From Bowmanella denitrificans (lineage in GTDB: Bacteria; Pseudomonadota; Gammaproteobacteria; Enterobacterales; Alteromonadaceae), in the NCBI RefSeq assembly GCF_002887595.1, contig NZ_PEBU01000002.1, positions 62,001 through 126,000 of the forward strand: DNA of 64,000 nucleotides, in the 5' to 3' direction. Below are positions 51,992 through 60,961 of this stretch, in pieces. The translations under genes were made by a program, and so were the position numbers. Below the pieces are notes generated by a model. That model was not told the DNA's origin. It did no database searches and saw only the letters and a program-made list of their open reading frames with translations. Every line of letters starts with the position of its first letter. Position 1 is the first letter of the stretch.

Positions 51992-54900
51992 ATGCCAAAA
52001 CGTAACGACCTACAAAGTATTTTGATTCTCGGTGCCGGCCCTATTGTTATTGGTCAGGCCTGTGAATTTGACTATTCCGGCGCCCAGGCCTGTAAGGCCC
52101 TGCGTGAGGAAGGTTTCCGGGTGATTCTGGTGAATTCCAACCCGGCTACCATCATGACTGACCCGGAAATGGCCGATGCCACCTATATCGAGCCGATTCA
52201 CTGGGAAGTGGTGAAAAAAATCATCGAAAAAGAACGCCCCGATGCAATTCTGCCAACCATGGGGGGCCAGACTGCCCTGAACTGTGCGTTGGAGCTGGAT
52301 AAGCATGGCGTACTGGCCGAGTTTGGTGTGGAGATGATTGGTGCCACTGCCGATGCCATTGACAAGGCCGAAGACCGTGAGCGTTTTGACCAGGCCATGA
52401 AGAGCATCGGTCTGGAATGTCCTCGCGCGGAAATTGCCCACACCATGGAACAAGCCCACGATGTGCTGTCGCGTATCGGCTTCCCTTGTATTATCCGTCC
52501 GTCTTTCACCATGGGCGGCACCGGTGGCGGGATTGCTTACAACATTGACGAGTTTGAAGAAATTTGTCGCCGCGGACTGGATTTGTCACCCACCAACGAA
52601 CTGCTGATTGATGAATCGCTGATCGGTTGGAAAGAATACGAAATGGAAGTGGTGCGGGATAAAAACGATAACTGCATTATCGTGTGTACCATTGAAAACT
52701 TCGATCCTATGGGGATTCACACCGGTGACTCTATCACGGTGGCACCAGCGCAGACCCTGACCGACAAAGAATTCCAGATTATGCGTAATGCCGCCATGGC
52801 GGTTCTGCGTGAAATCGGTGTGGAAACAGGTGGTTCTAACGTACAGTTCGGTGTAGACCCACAAACCGGCCGCATGGTGATTATCGAGATGAACCCCAGG
52901 GTGTCCCGTTCATCTGCGCTGGCCTCCAAAGCGACCGGCTTCCCCATCGCTAAGGTGGCGGCCAAGCTGGCGATTGGTTATACCTTGGATGAGCTGGCCA
53001 ACGACATTACCGGTGGTTTAACCCCGGCATCGTTTGAACCGGCTATCGACTATGTTGTGACCAAGATCCCACGTTTTAACTTCGAAAAATTCCCTGGCGC
53101 CAATGACCGCCTGACCACCCAGATGAAGTCGGTTGGCGAGGTGATGGCCATTGGTCGTAACCAGCAGGAATCCTTGCAAAAGGCCATTCGCGGTTTGGAA
53201 ATTGGTTTCCATGGCTTTGATCCTGTGGTGGATATTCAGGACCCCGAAGCCAAAACCAAGATCGTTCGCGAGCTGCGTGAAGCCGGTGCTGAGCGTTTGT
53301 TCTATATTGCCGATGCAATGCGAATTGGCATGACGGTAGACGAAATCTTTGCCCTGACCAATATCGACCCCTGGTTCCTGGTGCAAATTGAAGAGTTGGT
53401 GCAACTGGAAATCGATGTGACCGAACGTGGTTTATCCGGTATTGATGCTGATTTTATGCGCAAGCTTAAGCGTAAAGGCTTCTCTGATGCACGCCTGGCC
53501 GCGCTGACCAATGTGGCGGAAGCTGATGTGCGCGGCAATCGCCATAAGCAAGGCGTTGTGCCGGTATACAAGCGAGTGGATACCTGCGCAGCAGAATTTG
53601 CCACCAGCACTGCATACATGTACTCCAGTTACGATGAAGAGTGTGAAGCCAATCCATCTGACCGTGACAAGATTATGGTATTGGGCGGTGGCCCGAACCG
53701 TATCGGTCAGGGTATCGAATTTGACTATTGCTGCGTACACGCGGCGCTGGCCATGCGTGAAGACGGTTATGAAACCATTATGGTTAACTGTAACCCGGAA
53801 ACCGTTTCCACCGACTACGACACCTCAGACCGTTTGTACTTTGAACCCGTGACGCTGGAAGATGTACTGGAAATCGTGCGGGTTGAGAAACCCAAAGGTG
53901 TGATCGTGCAGTATGGTGGCCAAACACCATTAAAACTGGCTCGCGCCCTGGAAGCAAATGGTGTGCCCATTATCGGCACCAGCCCGGATGCCATTGACCG
54001 TGCAGAAGACCGTGAACGTTTCCTGCAGATGGTGCATAAGCTGAACCTGAAACAACCGGCCAATGCCACGGTCAGCAATGTTGAGCAGGCCCTAGAGCAG
54101 GCCGAGCGTATCGGCTTCCCACTGGTGGTTCGTCCTTCCTATGTACTGGGTGGCCGCGCCATGGAAATTGTCTACGACATTAAGGATCTGAAACGCTATC
54201 TGAATGAAGCGGTGAAAGTGTCCAATGATTCCCCCGTGCTGCTGGACCGTTTCCTGGATGACGCCATCGAAGTGGATATCGATGCCATTTGCGACGGCGA
54301 GAATGTGGTGATCGGCGGCATTATGGAGCACATTGAGCAAGCCGGGGTGCACTCAGGTGACTCTGCCTGTTCACTACCGCCTTACAGCCTGGATAATGCC
54401 ATTCAGGACAAAATGCGTGAGCAGGTGAAGGCCATGGCCCTGGAACTGGGTGTGGTAGGTCTGATGAACACTCAGTTTGCGGTAAAAGACGGTGAAGTCT
54501 ACCTGATTGAGGTTAACCCACGTGCCGCCCGTACCGTGCCTTTTGTGTCTAAAGCCACCGGTGTGGCACTGGCCAAAGTTGCCGCCCGGGCTATGGTTGG
54601 GCAGACTCTGGTGCAGCAAGGTGTCACGGAAGAAATTATCCCACCTTATTATTCGGTTAAGGAAGTGGTGATCCCCTTTGCCAAATTCCAGGGTGTGGAT
54701 CCACTGCTTGGCCCTGAAATGCGTTCTACCGGTGAAGTCATGGGCGTAGGGGATAGCTTCGAAGAGGCCTATGCCAAGGCTAATCTGGGTGCCAGTGCAC
54801 CCTTACCTAAACGTGGTAAGGCGCTGCTGTCGGTGCGTGAAAACGATAAACGCCGTCTGGTTGAATTGGCTAAAGCCATGCTGGCCAAAGGCTTTAAGCT

Positions 54901-55213
54901 GGAAGCCACCAAAGGCACTGCACAGGTGATTACCGAGGCGGGATTGGATTGTGCGGTGGTGAACAAACTGTCGGAAGGGCGTCCGAATATTGTGGATGCC
55001 ATTAAGAATGGTGAGTACTGCTATATCATCAATACCACCGAAGGGCGTCAGGCAATTAACGATTCTGTGTACATTCGTCGCGAAGCACTCTTGAATAAAG
55101 TGGCGTATACCACCACTATGAATGCAGCGTTTGCTACCATGCATGCCCAGGAAGCCGATGATCGGGCCAGGGTAAGCTCAGTACAGGAATTACACGAGAG
55201 AGTAAGTCGTTAA
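51992..55213 (+). CDS. carB: carbamoyl-phosphate synthase large subunit
   Basis: A 1073-residue enzyme with two ATP-grasp halves: [20 protein letters not shown] and [20 protein letters not shown] are the repeated carboxyphosphate and carbamoyl-phosphate entry motifs. [11 protein letters not shown]-like and [20 protein letters not shown] regions and a C-terminal allosteric MGS-like domain ([19 protein letters not shown]) complete the layout. It combines bicarbonate, ammonia and two ATP. It starts 11 bp after carA; its stop overlaps the greA start by one base. Confidence 0.98.
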   Translation: MPKRNDLQSILILGAGPIVIGQACEFDYSGAQACKALREEGFRVILVNSNPATIMTDPEMADATYIEPIHWEVVKKIIEKERPDAILPTMGGQTALNCALELDKHGVLAEFGVEMIGATADAIDKAEDRERFDQAMKSIGLECPRAEIAHTMEQAHDVLSRIGFPCIIRPSFTMGGTGGGIAYNIDEFEEICRRGLDLSPTNELLIDESLIGWKEYEMEVVRDKNDNCIIVCTIENFDPMGIHTGDSITVAPAQTLTDKEFQIMRNAAMAVLREIGVETGGSNVQFGVDPQTGRMVIIEMNPRVSRSSALASKATGFPIAKVAAKLAIGYTLDELANDITGGLTPASFEPAIDYVVTKIPRFNFEKFPGANDRLTTQMKSVGEVMAIGRNQQESLQKAIRGLEIGFHGFDPVVDIQDPEAKTKIVRELREAGAERLFYIADAMRIGMTVDEIFALTNIDPWFLVQIEELVQLEIDVTERGLSGIDADFMRKLKRKGFSDARLAALTNVAEADVRGNRHKQGVVPVYKRVDTCAAEFATSTAYMYSSYDEECEANPSDRDKIMVLGGGPNRIGQGIEFDYCCVHAALAMREDGYETIMVNCNPETVSTDYDTSDRLYFEPVTLEDVLEIVRVEKPKGVIVQYGGQTPLKLARALEANGVPIIGTSPDAIDRAEDRERFLQMVHKLNLKQPANATVSNVEQALEQAERIGFPLVVRPSYVLGGRAMEIVYDIKDLKRYLNEAVKVSNDSPVLLDRFLDDAIEVDIDAICDGENVVIGGIMEHIEQAGVHSGDSACSLPPYSLDNAIQDKMREQVKAMALELGVVGLMNTQFAVKDGEVYLIEVNPRAARTVPFVSKATGVALAKVAARAMVGQTLVQQGVTEEIIPPYYSVKEVVIPFAKFQGVDPLLGPEMRSTGEVMGVGDSFEEAYAKANLGASAPLPKRGKALLSVRENDKRRLVELAKAMLAKGFKLEATKGTAQVITEAGLDCAVVNKLSEGRPNIVDAIKNGEYCYIINTTEGRQAINDSVYIRREALLNKVAYTTTMNAAFATMHAQEADDRARVSSVQELHERVSR

Positions 55214-55689
55214 TGCAACAGATACCCATGACAGCCAAGGGCGCACAACAATTGCGTGAAGAGCTGAATCATCTGAAGTCGGTAAAACGGCCGCAGATTA
55301 TCCAGGCCATAGCCGAAGCCCGTGAACACGGCGATCTCAAAGAGAATGCCGAGTACCATGCTGCCCGTGAGCAGCAGGGCTTTTGCGAAGGCCGTATTCA
55401 GGATATTGAAGCCAAGTTATCGGTGGCGCAGATTATTGATGTCACCAAGATGCCTAACAACGGTAAGGTGATTTTCGGTGCAACGGTAACCCTTTTAAAT
55501 CTGGATACCGACAGCGAAATTACCTATCGCATCGTGGGCGATGATGAAGCGGATATTAAAAATAACCTGATCTCGGTGAATTCGCCCATTGCCCGCGGCC
55601 TGATTGGTAAAAGCCAGGATGATGTTGTGAATATCCAGACGCCGGCAGGGGTTGTGGAGTATGAAATTATCGAAGTTGAATACCTGTAA
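55213..55689 (+). CDS. greA: transcription elongation factor GreA
   Basis: A 158-residue GreA, very similar to the E. coli protein: [40 protein letters not shown] (tip acidic residues) and [20 protein letters not shown]. It rescues backtracked RNA polymerase by stimulating transcript cleavage. The ATG overlaps the carB TAA (TAATG), so translation is coupled. A strong terminator follows. Confidence 0.97.
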   Translation: MQQIPMTAKGAQQLREELNHLKSVKRPQIIQAIAEAREHGDLKENAEYHAAREQQGFCEGRIQDIEAKLSVAQIIDVTKMPNNGKVIFGATVTLLNLDTDSEITYRIVGDDEADIKNNLISVNSPIARGLIGKSQDDVVNIQTPAGVVEYEIIEVEYL

Positions 55690-55712
55690 TTTGGTAGGTA
55701 ACTGATGATGAG

Positions 55713-55736
55713 AAAAGGGCCTGATGGCCCTTTTTT
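55713..55736 (+). terminator. terminator after greA
   Basis: AAAAGGGCC-tgat-GGCCCTTTTTT, a 9-bp stem with U-run, 23 bases after the greA stop. Confidence 0.93.
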
Positions 55737-55783
55737 ATTTTAATCATGCGGCGTCTTTATGTTCTGTGCTACATTCAAGGAGC

Positions 55784-56560
55784 ATGAAATCGCCCTTTCT
55801 GTACCTCATTATCGGGCTGGCCTTTACGGTCACAGCCGAAAACGAAAAGCCAGTCCTCAAATTCGGCTATACCGAAGCTTGTCCGCATATGTGTCCAAAT
55901 GAAGAAAATCAGGGATTTACTACTGATATTGCGCGAAGTATTTTTGTCGAACAATTTGGCTACACCGTGGAGTTTTATGCTTTGCCCTGGGCGCGCGCGG
56001 TGGCCGACGTGGCTAAAGGGGAGTTGCATGGTGTACTGTCAGCTGGTAAAGACGAGACCCCGGAATTGTGGTTTCCCGAGCGTGAAATAGCGGTACAGAG
56101 TGATTGTTTTATCGGTCTTGCTTCCGATAATTGGGTGGCTGGTGATATCTATTCCTTTCTCAACAGGCGTACCATCGTATTTAAGGGATGGGCAAATGAA
56201 TCAGCTTATCGGGCTGCCTTAGGGAGTAGCCAGTATGAGGAACTGTTTGACGATTTCTCAATTGATAGTCGCTACATGGAGAGGGTGGTGAATATGGTGA
56301 AATTAGGTCGAGCCGATGCATTCTGGATGGACGTCAATGTCTATGCCTATTATCAACAGCGCTACCCACAACTGTTTGATGCACAGTTAAAAAACTTAGG
56401 CTGTATTAAGTTTCAATACCTTTATCTGGCTTTTTCGCCAGCCTTTGAGCAGCTTTCAGCACAGTTAATGGCCGAGTTTGATGAGGGGATGCAACAATTA
56501 CGAAAAACCGGAGATTTGGTCAGTATTTTACAGCGTTATGGTGTGCAAGACTGGCACTAA
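55784..56560 (+). CDS. periplasmic solute-binding protein (family 3-like)
   Basis: A 258-residue protein with a signal peptide (SPFLYLIIGLAFTVTAEN). The binding-protein fold shows LKFGYTEACPHMCPNEENQG, TTDIARSIFVEQFGYTVEFY and the usual Ala-Arg-Ala-like ALPWARAVADVAKGELHGVL. No transporter genes adjoin, so its role is open, perhaps sensing. The Cys pair in CPHMCP is unusual. ATG 55784 has an AAGGAG almost touching it. It lies 48 bp after the greA terminator. Confidence 0.82.
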   Translation: MKSPFLYLIIGLAFTVTAENEKPVLKFGYTEACPHMCPNEENQGFTTDIARSIFVEQFGYTVEFYALPWARAVADVAKGELHGVLSAGKDETPELWFPEREIAVQSDCFIGLASDNWVAGDIYSFLNRRTIVFKGWANESAYRAALGSSQYEELFDDFSIDSRYMERVVNMVKLGRADAFWMDVNVYAYYQQRYPQLFDAQLKNLGCIKFQYLYLAFSPAFEQLSAQLMAEFDEGMQQLRKTGDLVSILQRYGVQDWH

Positions 56561-56602
56561 CTAGGCTACTTTAACCACCAATATCTTGAAGCCGTTTTTT
56601 GC

Positions 56603-56633
56603 CAAGCCATTTCCTGATATAGGAAATGGCTTG
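56603..56633. repeat. perfect 13-bp hairpin
   Basis: CAAGCCATTTCCT-gatat-AGGAAATGGCTTG. No U-run on either side in a terminator position; a further short hairpin of ATGGC/GCCAT type lies just downstream. May be a REP-like palindrome or an mRNA 3' end of the preceding gene. Confidence 0.55.
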
Positions 56634-56704
56634 CCAGATCGTCATGGCAAAGCCAGCCATTTAAGATAATCAGACTTTTACAGACTTTGAGCGGGAGTGA
56701 AGAA

Positions 56705-57358
56705 ATGGAAGCGAATTTTTGGCAGGATAAATGGCAAAAGCAGGAGCTGGGATTTCATTTGCCAGAGCCGCATCCAAAGCTGGTCAGGCACCTCGCCAGC
56801 TTGAAACTGGTGCCCGGTGACATTTTGTTTTTACCCTTATGCGGTAAGAGCCTGGATATCGCCTGGCTGTTAAACCAGGGTTTTCGCGTGACCGGGGCAG
56901 AATGGGTGCAAAGTGCTGTGGAGCAGCTTTTTGCTGAGCTGGGTGTCAGACCACAGATCACCGAGCTTGGCCAGGTTAAGAAGTTTAGTGCTGACAACCT
57001 GGATATCTTTGTTGGCGATATTTTTGCACTCCATTCTCAGGCTCTGGGGCCTATCGATGCGATATACGACAGGGCTGCATTGGTGGCATTGCCACCCTCA
57101 ACCCGTCGTCTGTATAGTCAGCACCTGATGGCGCTGACGGGGTGTGCACCGCAATTGCTGATTAGCTTTGATTACCAACAGGAGAGGTTAGCAGGGCCAC
57201 CTTTTTCGGTGGTGGAGGAGGAAATCAGGGGCTTGTACGCCGAGAAGTTTGCGATAAGCTTACTTGAATCCAAACCCATTAAAGATGGATTAAAAGGCAA
57301 GTGTCCGGCTGACGAGCAAATATGGCTGTTACTGCCAAAACAGCTGGGCACTCAATAG
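56705..57358 (+). CDS. tpm: thiopurine S-methyltransferase
   Basis: A 217-residue protein matching bacterial TPMT: MEANFWQDKWQKQELGFHLP, FLPLCGKSLDIAWLLNQGFR (SAM-binding loop), GAEWVQSAVEQLF and PIDAIYDRAALVALPPSTRR. The bacterial family methylates selenium or tellurium oxyanions and thiopurines. ATG 56705 is preceded by a GGGAGTGAAG stretch. A single gene. Confidence 0.92.
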   Translation: MEANFWQDKWQKQELGFHLPEPHPKLVRHLASLKLVPGDILFLPLCGKSLDIAWLLNQGFRVTGAEWVQSAVEQLFAELGVRPQITELGQVKKFSADNLDIFVGDIFALHSQALGPIDAIYDRAALVALPPSTRRLYSQHLMALTGCAPQLLISFDYQQERLAGPPFSVVEEEIRGLYAEKFAISLLESKPIKDGLKGKCPADEQIWLLLPKQLGTQ

Positions 57359-57424
57359 CGTCAGGATGATTATCACTGACAACAAAGGACCTGTTTTATT
57401 CCGACAGGCAAGGAGGCTGAATTT

Positions 57425-58168
57425 ATGTTTTTTACGAAAGTAGTGACCCTTTGGATCGAGCATCCTGCAGAAGCCGATGGCAAACAATTAACTCAGGGCA
57501 ACTGGACAAAAGTACGTTACCTGGCATTTGAGCTGTTTAGTCTGCCATTAATGTTGCTGTCGGTTTCCCATGCTGTGGCGCCTAGGTCCGTTAGTTGGCA
57601 TGAGCAGCGACAACTGCCGGCAAGATACCTTAAATACTATCTCGGCAGCCGCTTTACAGGGTTATGGCTGATTATGCTGGCATTGATGTGCTACACCCTG
57701 CATCTGTATCAAACACAACAACAATACCAGCAAATAGTGTCTTCACCGGCCGCGGGCGATCTCTATTTTATGGATTTTAGTCGGTTACTGGATGACAATG
57801 CTCAGCCGCTGATACGTCACAGTGCCCGGCTTAACTGGGATCTGTACCAGTATCCCTTTGGTATGGCCAGGATTGAAGAAGTGGATGGCCAGGTCGTAGT
57901 CTTGCGCGTTGGCAATATTTTCTATAACTATGCGGCTTCCCCACAGCGTCAGTTGCGCCAATGGCCCTACAACGATAAAAGTCAGGAATCTGCTGTACGA
58001 ATAATGGTCAGTTTCAACCAACTCAGCCAATGGCTGCAAAGCGGCGACATATATGCTGTTAAGCGCCCGTTGAATGGCCAGGTAGACGGCTTATATCTGC
58101 GCGATTTCAGTGCTTTGCAACGACACAGTATCCGCTACGAAAAAGCCGGAAAGTGGTTGGTAGATTAG
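57425..58168 (+). CDS. uncharacterised membrane protein with extracytoplasmic domain
   Basis: A 247-residue protein. It has an N-terminal amphipathic/hydrophobic start, a clear span (YLAFELFSLPLMLLSVSHAV), a second span (FTGLWLIMLALMCYTLHLYQ) and then a 150-residue soluble domain with the beta-rich stretch WDLYQYPFGMARIEEVDGQV. No family recognised. AAGGAGG lies before the ATG. It starts 66 bp after tpm and is the last confident gene before a 413-bp gap. Confidence 0.7.
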   Translation: MFFTKVVTLWIEHPAEADGKQLTQGNWTKVRYLAFELFSLPLMLLSVSHAVAPRSVSWHEQRQLPARYLKYYLGSRFTGLWLIMLALMCYTLHLYQTQQQYQQIVSSPAAGDLYFMDFSRLLDDNAQPLIRHSARLNWDLYQYPFGMARIEEVDGQVVVLRVGNIFYNYAASPQRQLRQWPYNDKSQESAVRIMVSFNQLSQWLQSGDIYAVKRPLNGQVDGLYLRDFSALQRHSIRYEKAGKWLVD

Positions 58169-58581
58169 AAGTGGAAGGATTGGCTAAACGTTATCTACAG
58201 ATTAATGGGAAGTGGCAGGACCATGTTTTAAGTGCAAAGCTTAATCCACTGACCATGCCCCCAACAAAGTAGACAGAGATTTACCATTCATTGTTGTTGG
58301 ACTAAAGGTCACCTCACAGTGGGTTGGACGTGAGTCCGACGTTTTTTGAAATTATTTTTGGAGCAGACAGACGACTGAATTCCCACCTCGCCAGATACTT
58401 ACCTGCAACTGTAAAAGCAACTGAACAATTTCAAACGGCACCTGGCTTGCAACCCCGAGCAATTCAACTACGTTTACAGCCCCGAGATCATCAAGGAGCC
58501 TGCCTTTTTCTGTCACGGAGACTTCTTTGCCGGATGCAATGCTGTCGGGACATTCAGTTTATTAATACGGAGGTTAATCCT
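58169..58581. other. 413-bp gap with a possible gene remnant
   Basis: No supported gene. A 56-codon open stretch (58415-58582, ending at TGA 58583) has protein-like composition, for example NPEQFNYVYSPEIIKEPAFF and FFCHGDFFAGCN, but no start codon with a ribosome site. It overlaps the next gene's start in another frame, and a stop codon precedes it. It may be the degraded end of an older gene. GGAGG for the next gene lies at its end. Confidence 0.4.
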
Positions 58582-59145
58582 ATGAAAAAGTATTTAGTTT
58601 CTGCTGTCAGTTGTGCGCTGCTTTGCAGTGCCGTATCCAGTCATGCCACCCCCCCATTCAAACCCGACCTGGTCGCAGAAGGTAATCGCTGGACCATTAC
58701 CTTTTATGATGACGGAAGCGGCACCCACAACCAATGGGCCACCCAGGGCCTGTGCTTTTATTATGCCGGAACTTACGGGTCCCAGCAGCGATATCAGTGG
58801 GTGTCTGACACCTTCCCAGACTGGAACGGGCTGGCAACGCAGGAGGGCGATCAGATATTTATGCACGGTGATTATGCCCAGGATGTAGGACATGACGGTA
58901 TGGAGTGGGAAATCGTGACCCGTTCCCGCAATAATATGGGGGCTGGCCATTGGAAAGAATGGCGTGAAGACAGTCGTTTTGGCCGCACTATTGGCTGGGG
59001 TAATGCCCGATTTGAACGAGTCGGTCGCTGCGAGCCGGGCAGTGCCGAAGAGGCCTGGGAAAAATATCGGGACATTGGTTATCCCAGAGACGACAAAGGT
59101 CGGGAAATGTACCAACCTATGGGGAATCAATCCGATAATCAGTAA
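58582..59145 (+). CDS. secreted protein of unknown function
   Basis: A 187-residue protein with a clear signal peptide (KKYLVSAVSCALLCSAVSSH). The mature part has WTITFYDDGSGTHNQWATQG, a single Cys in LCFYYAGTYG and another in VGRCEPGSAEEAW, and several Trp-rich stretches (DTFPDWNGLATQEGDQIFMH). I do not recognise a domain. GGAGG lies 8 bases before ATG 58582. A terminator follows 12 bases downstream. The frame extends upstream of the ATG, but without a signal-peptide-like start. Confidence 0.82.
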   Translation: MKKYLVSAVSCALLCSAVSSHATPPFKPDLVAEGNRWTITFYDDGSGTHNQWATQGLCFYYAGTYGSQQRYQWVSDTFPDWNGLATQEGDQIFMHGDYAQDVGHDGMEWEIVTRSRNNMGAGHWKEWREDSRFGRTIGWGNARFERVGRCEPGSAEEAWEKYRDIGYPRDDKGREMYQPMGNQSDNQ

Positions 59146-59157
59146 AGTAAAAAAGAA

Positions 59158-59184
59158 AACAAGCGGCTTTAGGCCGCTTGTTTT
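59158..59184 (+). terminator. terminator at the edge of the AT-rich block
   Basis: AACAAGCGGC-tttag-GCCGCTTGTTTT, a perfect 10-bp stem and U-run, 12 bases after the secreted-protein stop. Base composition becomes AT-rich immediately after it. Confidence 0.92.
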
Positions 59185-59231
59185 ATAACTATAACGAGAA
59201 AATAAGCAATTTTGATACAGATGAATTTCAA

Positions 59232-59627
59232 CTATACTAATAAGCTTTTTTCTGACTTAGTTCGAGTGGGCTCTCCTTCTACTTGATAAACTCTTGCATT
59301 CATTTGATTTACTGTATACGTCATAGTGCGGGGATTATGTTGAACCGGCTCTTCTTTTTCAGCGGTCGATTTTACATATTGGGCCATCAGCTGCTCCTCC
59401 AATTTGGATAATAACGACTGCTTCTCTGCAATGCCAAGATCTAGAGAGTTGCTAATATCCTTTTTAATCTGTATTAAGTCTAAGGTAGCCCGATTGTTTT
59501 TAGACTCATTCTTGTTTGCTTCAATATTCACAAAGTCCAAATTATCGTTGGAATCAGAGGGAAGCTGAAATGTACTAAATGTTGAAACATATACAGCTGT
59601 ATTTGGAGATGTATCATCAATTTTCAT
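59232..59627 (-). CDS. small protein with predicted coiled coil, unknown
   Basis: About 131 residues, hydrophilic, with a central helical Leu-rich segment (LGIAEKQSLLSKLEEQLMAQ) that could be a coiled coil. A flexible C-terminus contains YQVEGEPTRTKSEK. ATG 59627 is preceded by AGAGGAAA. No signal peptide, span or known family. It lies downstream of the 66-residue gene on the same strand, and both are AT-rich unlike the genes to the left. Confidence 0.6.
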   Translation of the reverse strand: MKIDDTSPNTAVYVSTFSTFQLPSDSNDNLDFVNIEANKNESKNNRATLDLIQIKKDISNSLDLGIAEKQSLLSKLEEQLMAQYVKSTAEKEEPVQHNPRTMTYTVNQMNARVYQVEGEPTRTKSEKSLLV

Positions 59628-59694
59628 GTGATTTTCCTCTGTAATTGGCATGCCAAAGCTTACGTTGACAAGTTATCTAGTAAATATTGGTGTT

Positions 59695-59895
59695 TCAATG
59701 CAATATTCCTGCCAGAATCCTTGGTAGATAGTCATCTTGAATAATAGGGGGTTCAGAGTAATCATTATAGAATGCCGATTTTTTCGTGTTAATAAACGGA
59801 AAAAAATTACCGCCCAGAGGAAATTTTTTGCCGTGGAAATCCCTATCATAAAAAATTGATGTGTTTTGATAGGTAATTGCTATACCTTCATTCAT
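59695..59895 (-). CDS. 66-residue hypothetical protein
   Basis: A short AT-rich gene encoding a product rich in aromatic residues (YQNTSIFYDRDFHGKKFPLG and FFPFINTKKSAFYNDY). The ATG is 15 bases from an AAGGAGAG, an unusually long spacing, so start or reality is uncertain. It may form an operon with the following 131-residue gene. A precursor-peptide or toxin-like role cannot be shown. Confidence 0.4.
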   Translation of the reverse strand: MNEGIAITYQNTSIFYDRDFHGKKFPLGGNFFPFINTKKSAFYNDYSEPPIIQDDYLPRILAGILH

Positions 59896-60057
59896 AACAA
59901 ACTATCTATACTCTCCTTAAATTAAAGGTAGATGATATAACTTAACCATGTAATCCGAAACTAAGGTTAGGTATATCGGTATGCCTGATAGTTAAGAAAA
60001 ATACAAAGAAGACACTAAAAATCTACTCAGGTTTTGTAAAAAAACATAATGCTGTTT

Positions 60058-60100
60058 GACACAAAATGTCACAGAAATATCATAAAATATGATTTATAAT
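60058..60100 (+). promoter_or_regulatory. three 10-bp-period repeats and -10 box upstream of the response-regulator gene
   Basis: GACAC (60058), GTCAC (60068) and TATCA (60078) lie at exact 10-bp steps, then TATAAT at 60095-60100. A matching arrangement precedes the S41-like gene (63073-63116). Direct repeats of this period are typical of OmpR/PhoB-type regulators. The remainder of the 340-bp gap 59896-60235 is AT-rich with no gene seen. A TTGACA overlaps the first repeat. Confidence 0.6.
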
Positions 60101-60235
60101 TTACTGTTTGGTGCGCTAATTCGGAGCATCAGTTGCCCATGAGTATGTGAAATCGTCGTTCCAGTATAGCTGAATTTATTTAACATTGGATTTTTTAAAA
60201 GGCTACCAGGCAATCCTTGTTTAAGAAGTGAAAAA

Positions 60236-60961
60236 ATGAATTTCAAAAATAATAACCAGAACTCCATTCTTTTGGTTGAGGATGATACTGAATTGGCTAA
60301 CCTGATAAGTGAGTTCCTGAGAGGTTACAATTTTAAAGTTGACATCATTTCAAACGGTTATGAAGCAGTTAGAGTGATACAGGAAATAAAGCCGGATTTA
60401 GTCATACTGGATATAATGCTTCCAGGTATCAATGGCATGGATGTGTGCAGAATGGTACGGAAAAACTATGATGGCTATATATTGATACAAACTGCTTTAG
60501 ACGATGACGCAGATCAAATGACTGGACTAGAAATTGGTGCAGATGACTACATTATTAAGAAAGTTAAACCTCAGCTACTGCTTAGTCGAATAAATGCGTT
60601 ATTAAGAAGATCAACTAGAAATATATCCGAAAAGAGTAAAGATTCATTAACTTGTGGGCCACTTAAAATATGTATGAATAGGCGGACAGTTGAAATTGAT
60701 AACGTGCAAATCGAGATGACAAGTGCAGAGTTTGAATTATTAGTACTACTCGCAAGGTCGGTAGGAAAGGTCGTCTGTCGAGAAGAGATAGTAAAGAAGA
60801 TTAGAGGTTTTGAATATGATGGTCTGGATAGAGCTATCGATCGCAGAGTTTCAAGATTAAGGAATCGGCTTAAAGTATATAAAGGAACCGAACTAATAAA
60901 AACCGTAAGAGGCGTTGGCTATCAATTATGTATTTATACTGAGAGAGAAGATAATGTATAA
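60236..60961 (+). CDS. OmpR-family response regulator (RstA-like)
   Basis: A 241-residue regulator. The receiver has acidic pair D16/D17, phosphoacceptor D59 in DLVILDIMLPGINGMD, and the Thr/Lys region QTALDDDADQ and GADDYIIKKVKP. The winged-helix domain ends with YDGLDRAIDRRVSRLRNRLK and IKTVRGVGYQLCIY, typical of OmpR/PhoB DNA-binding domains. Spacing and sequence resemble RstA. Its last 8 bases overlap the kinase start. Candidate binding repeats occur at its own promoter and before 63171. Confidence 0.93.
   Translation: MNFKNNNQNSILLVEDDTELANLISEFLRGYNFKVDIISNGYEAVRVIQEIKPDLVILDIMLPGINGMDVCRMVRKNYDGYILIQTALDDDADQMTGLEIGADDYIIKKVKPQLLLSRINALLRRSTRNISEKSKDSLTCGPLKICMNRRTVEIDNVQIEMTSAEFELLVLLARSVGKVVCREEIVKKIRGFEYDGLDRAIDRRVSRLRNRLKVYKGTELIKTVRGVGYQLCIYTEREDNV

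Noticed and set aside
51375-51998. Minus-strand open frame (207 codons) within carA
   Set aside because: It is antisense to a strongly conserved gene and its composition reflects the opposite strand.
58594-59130. 178-codon minus-strand frame opposite the secreted protein at 58582
   Set aside because: The plus-strand gene has a signal peptide and GGAGG site; the minus frame has neither.
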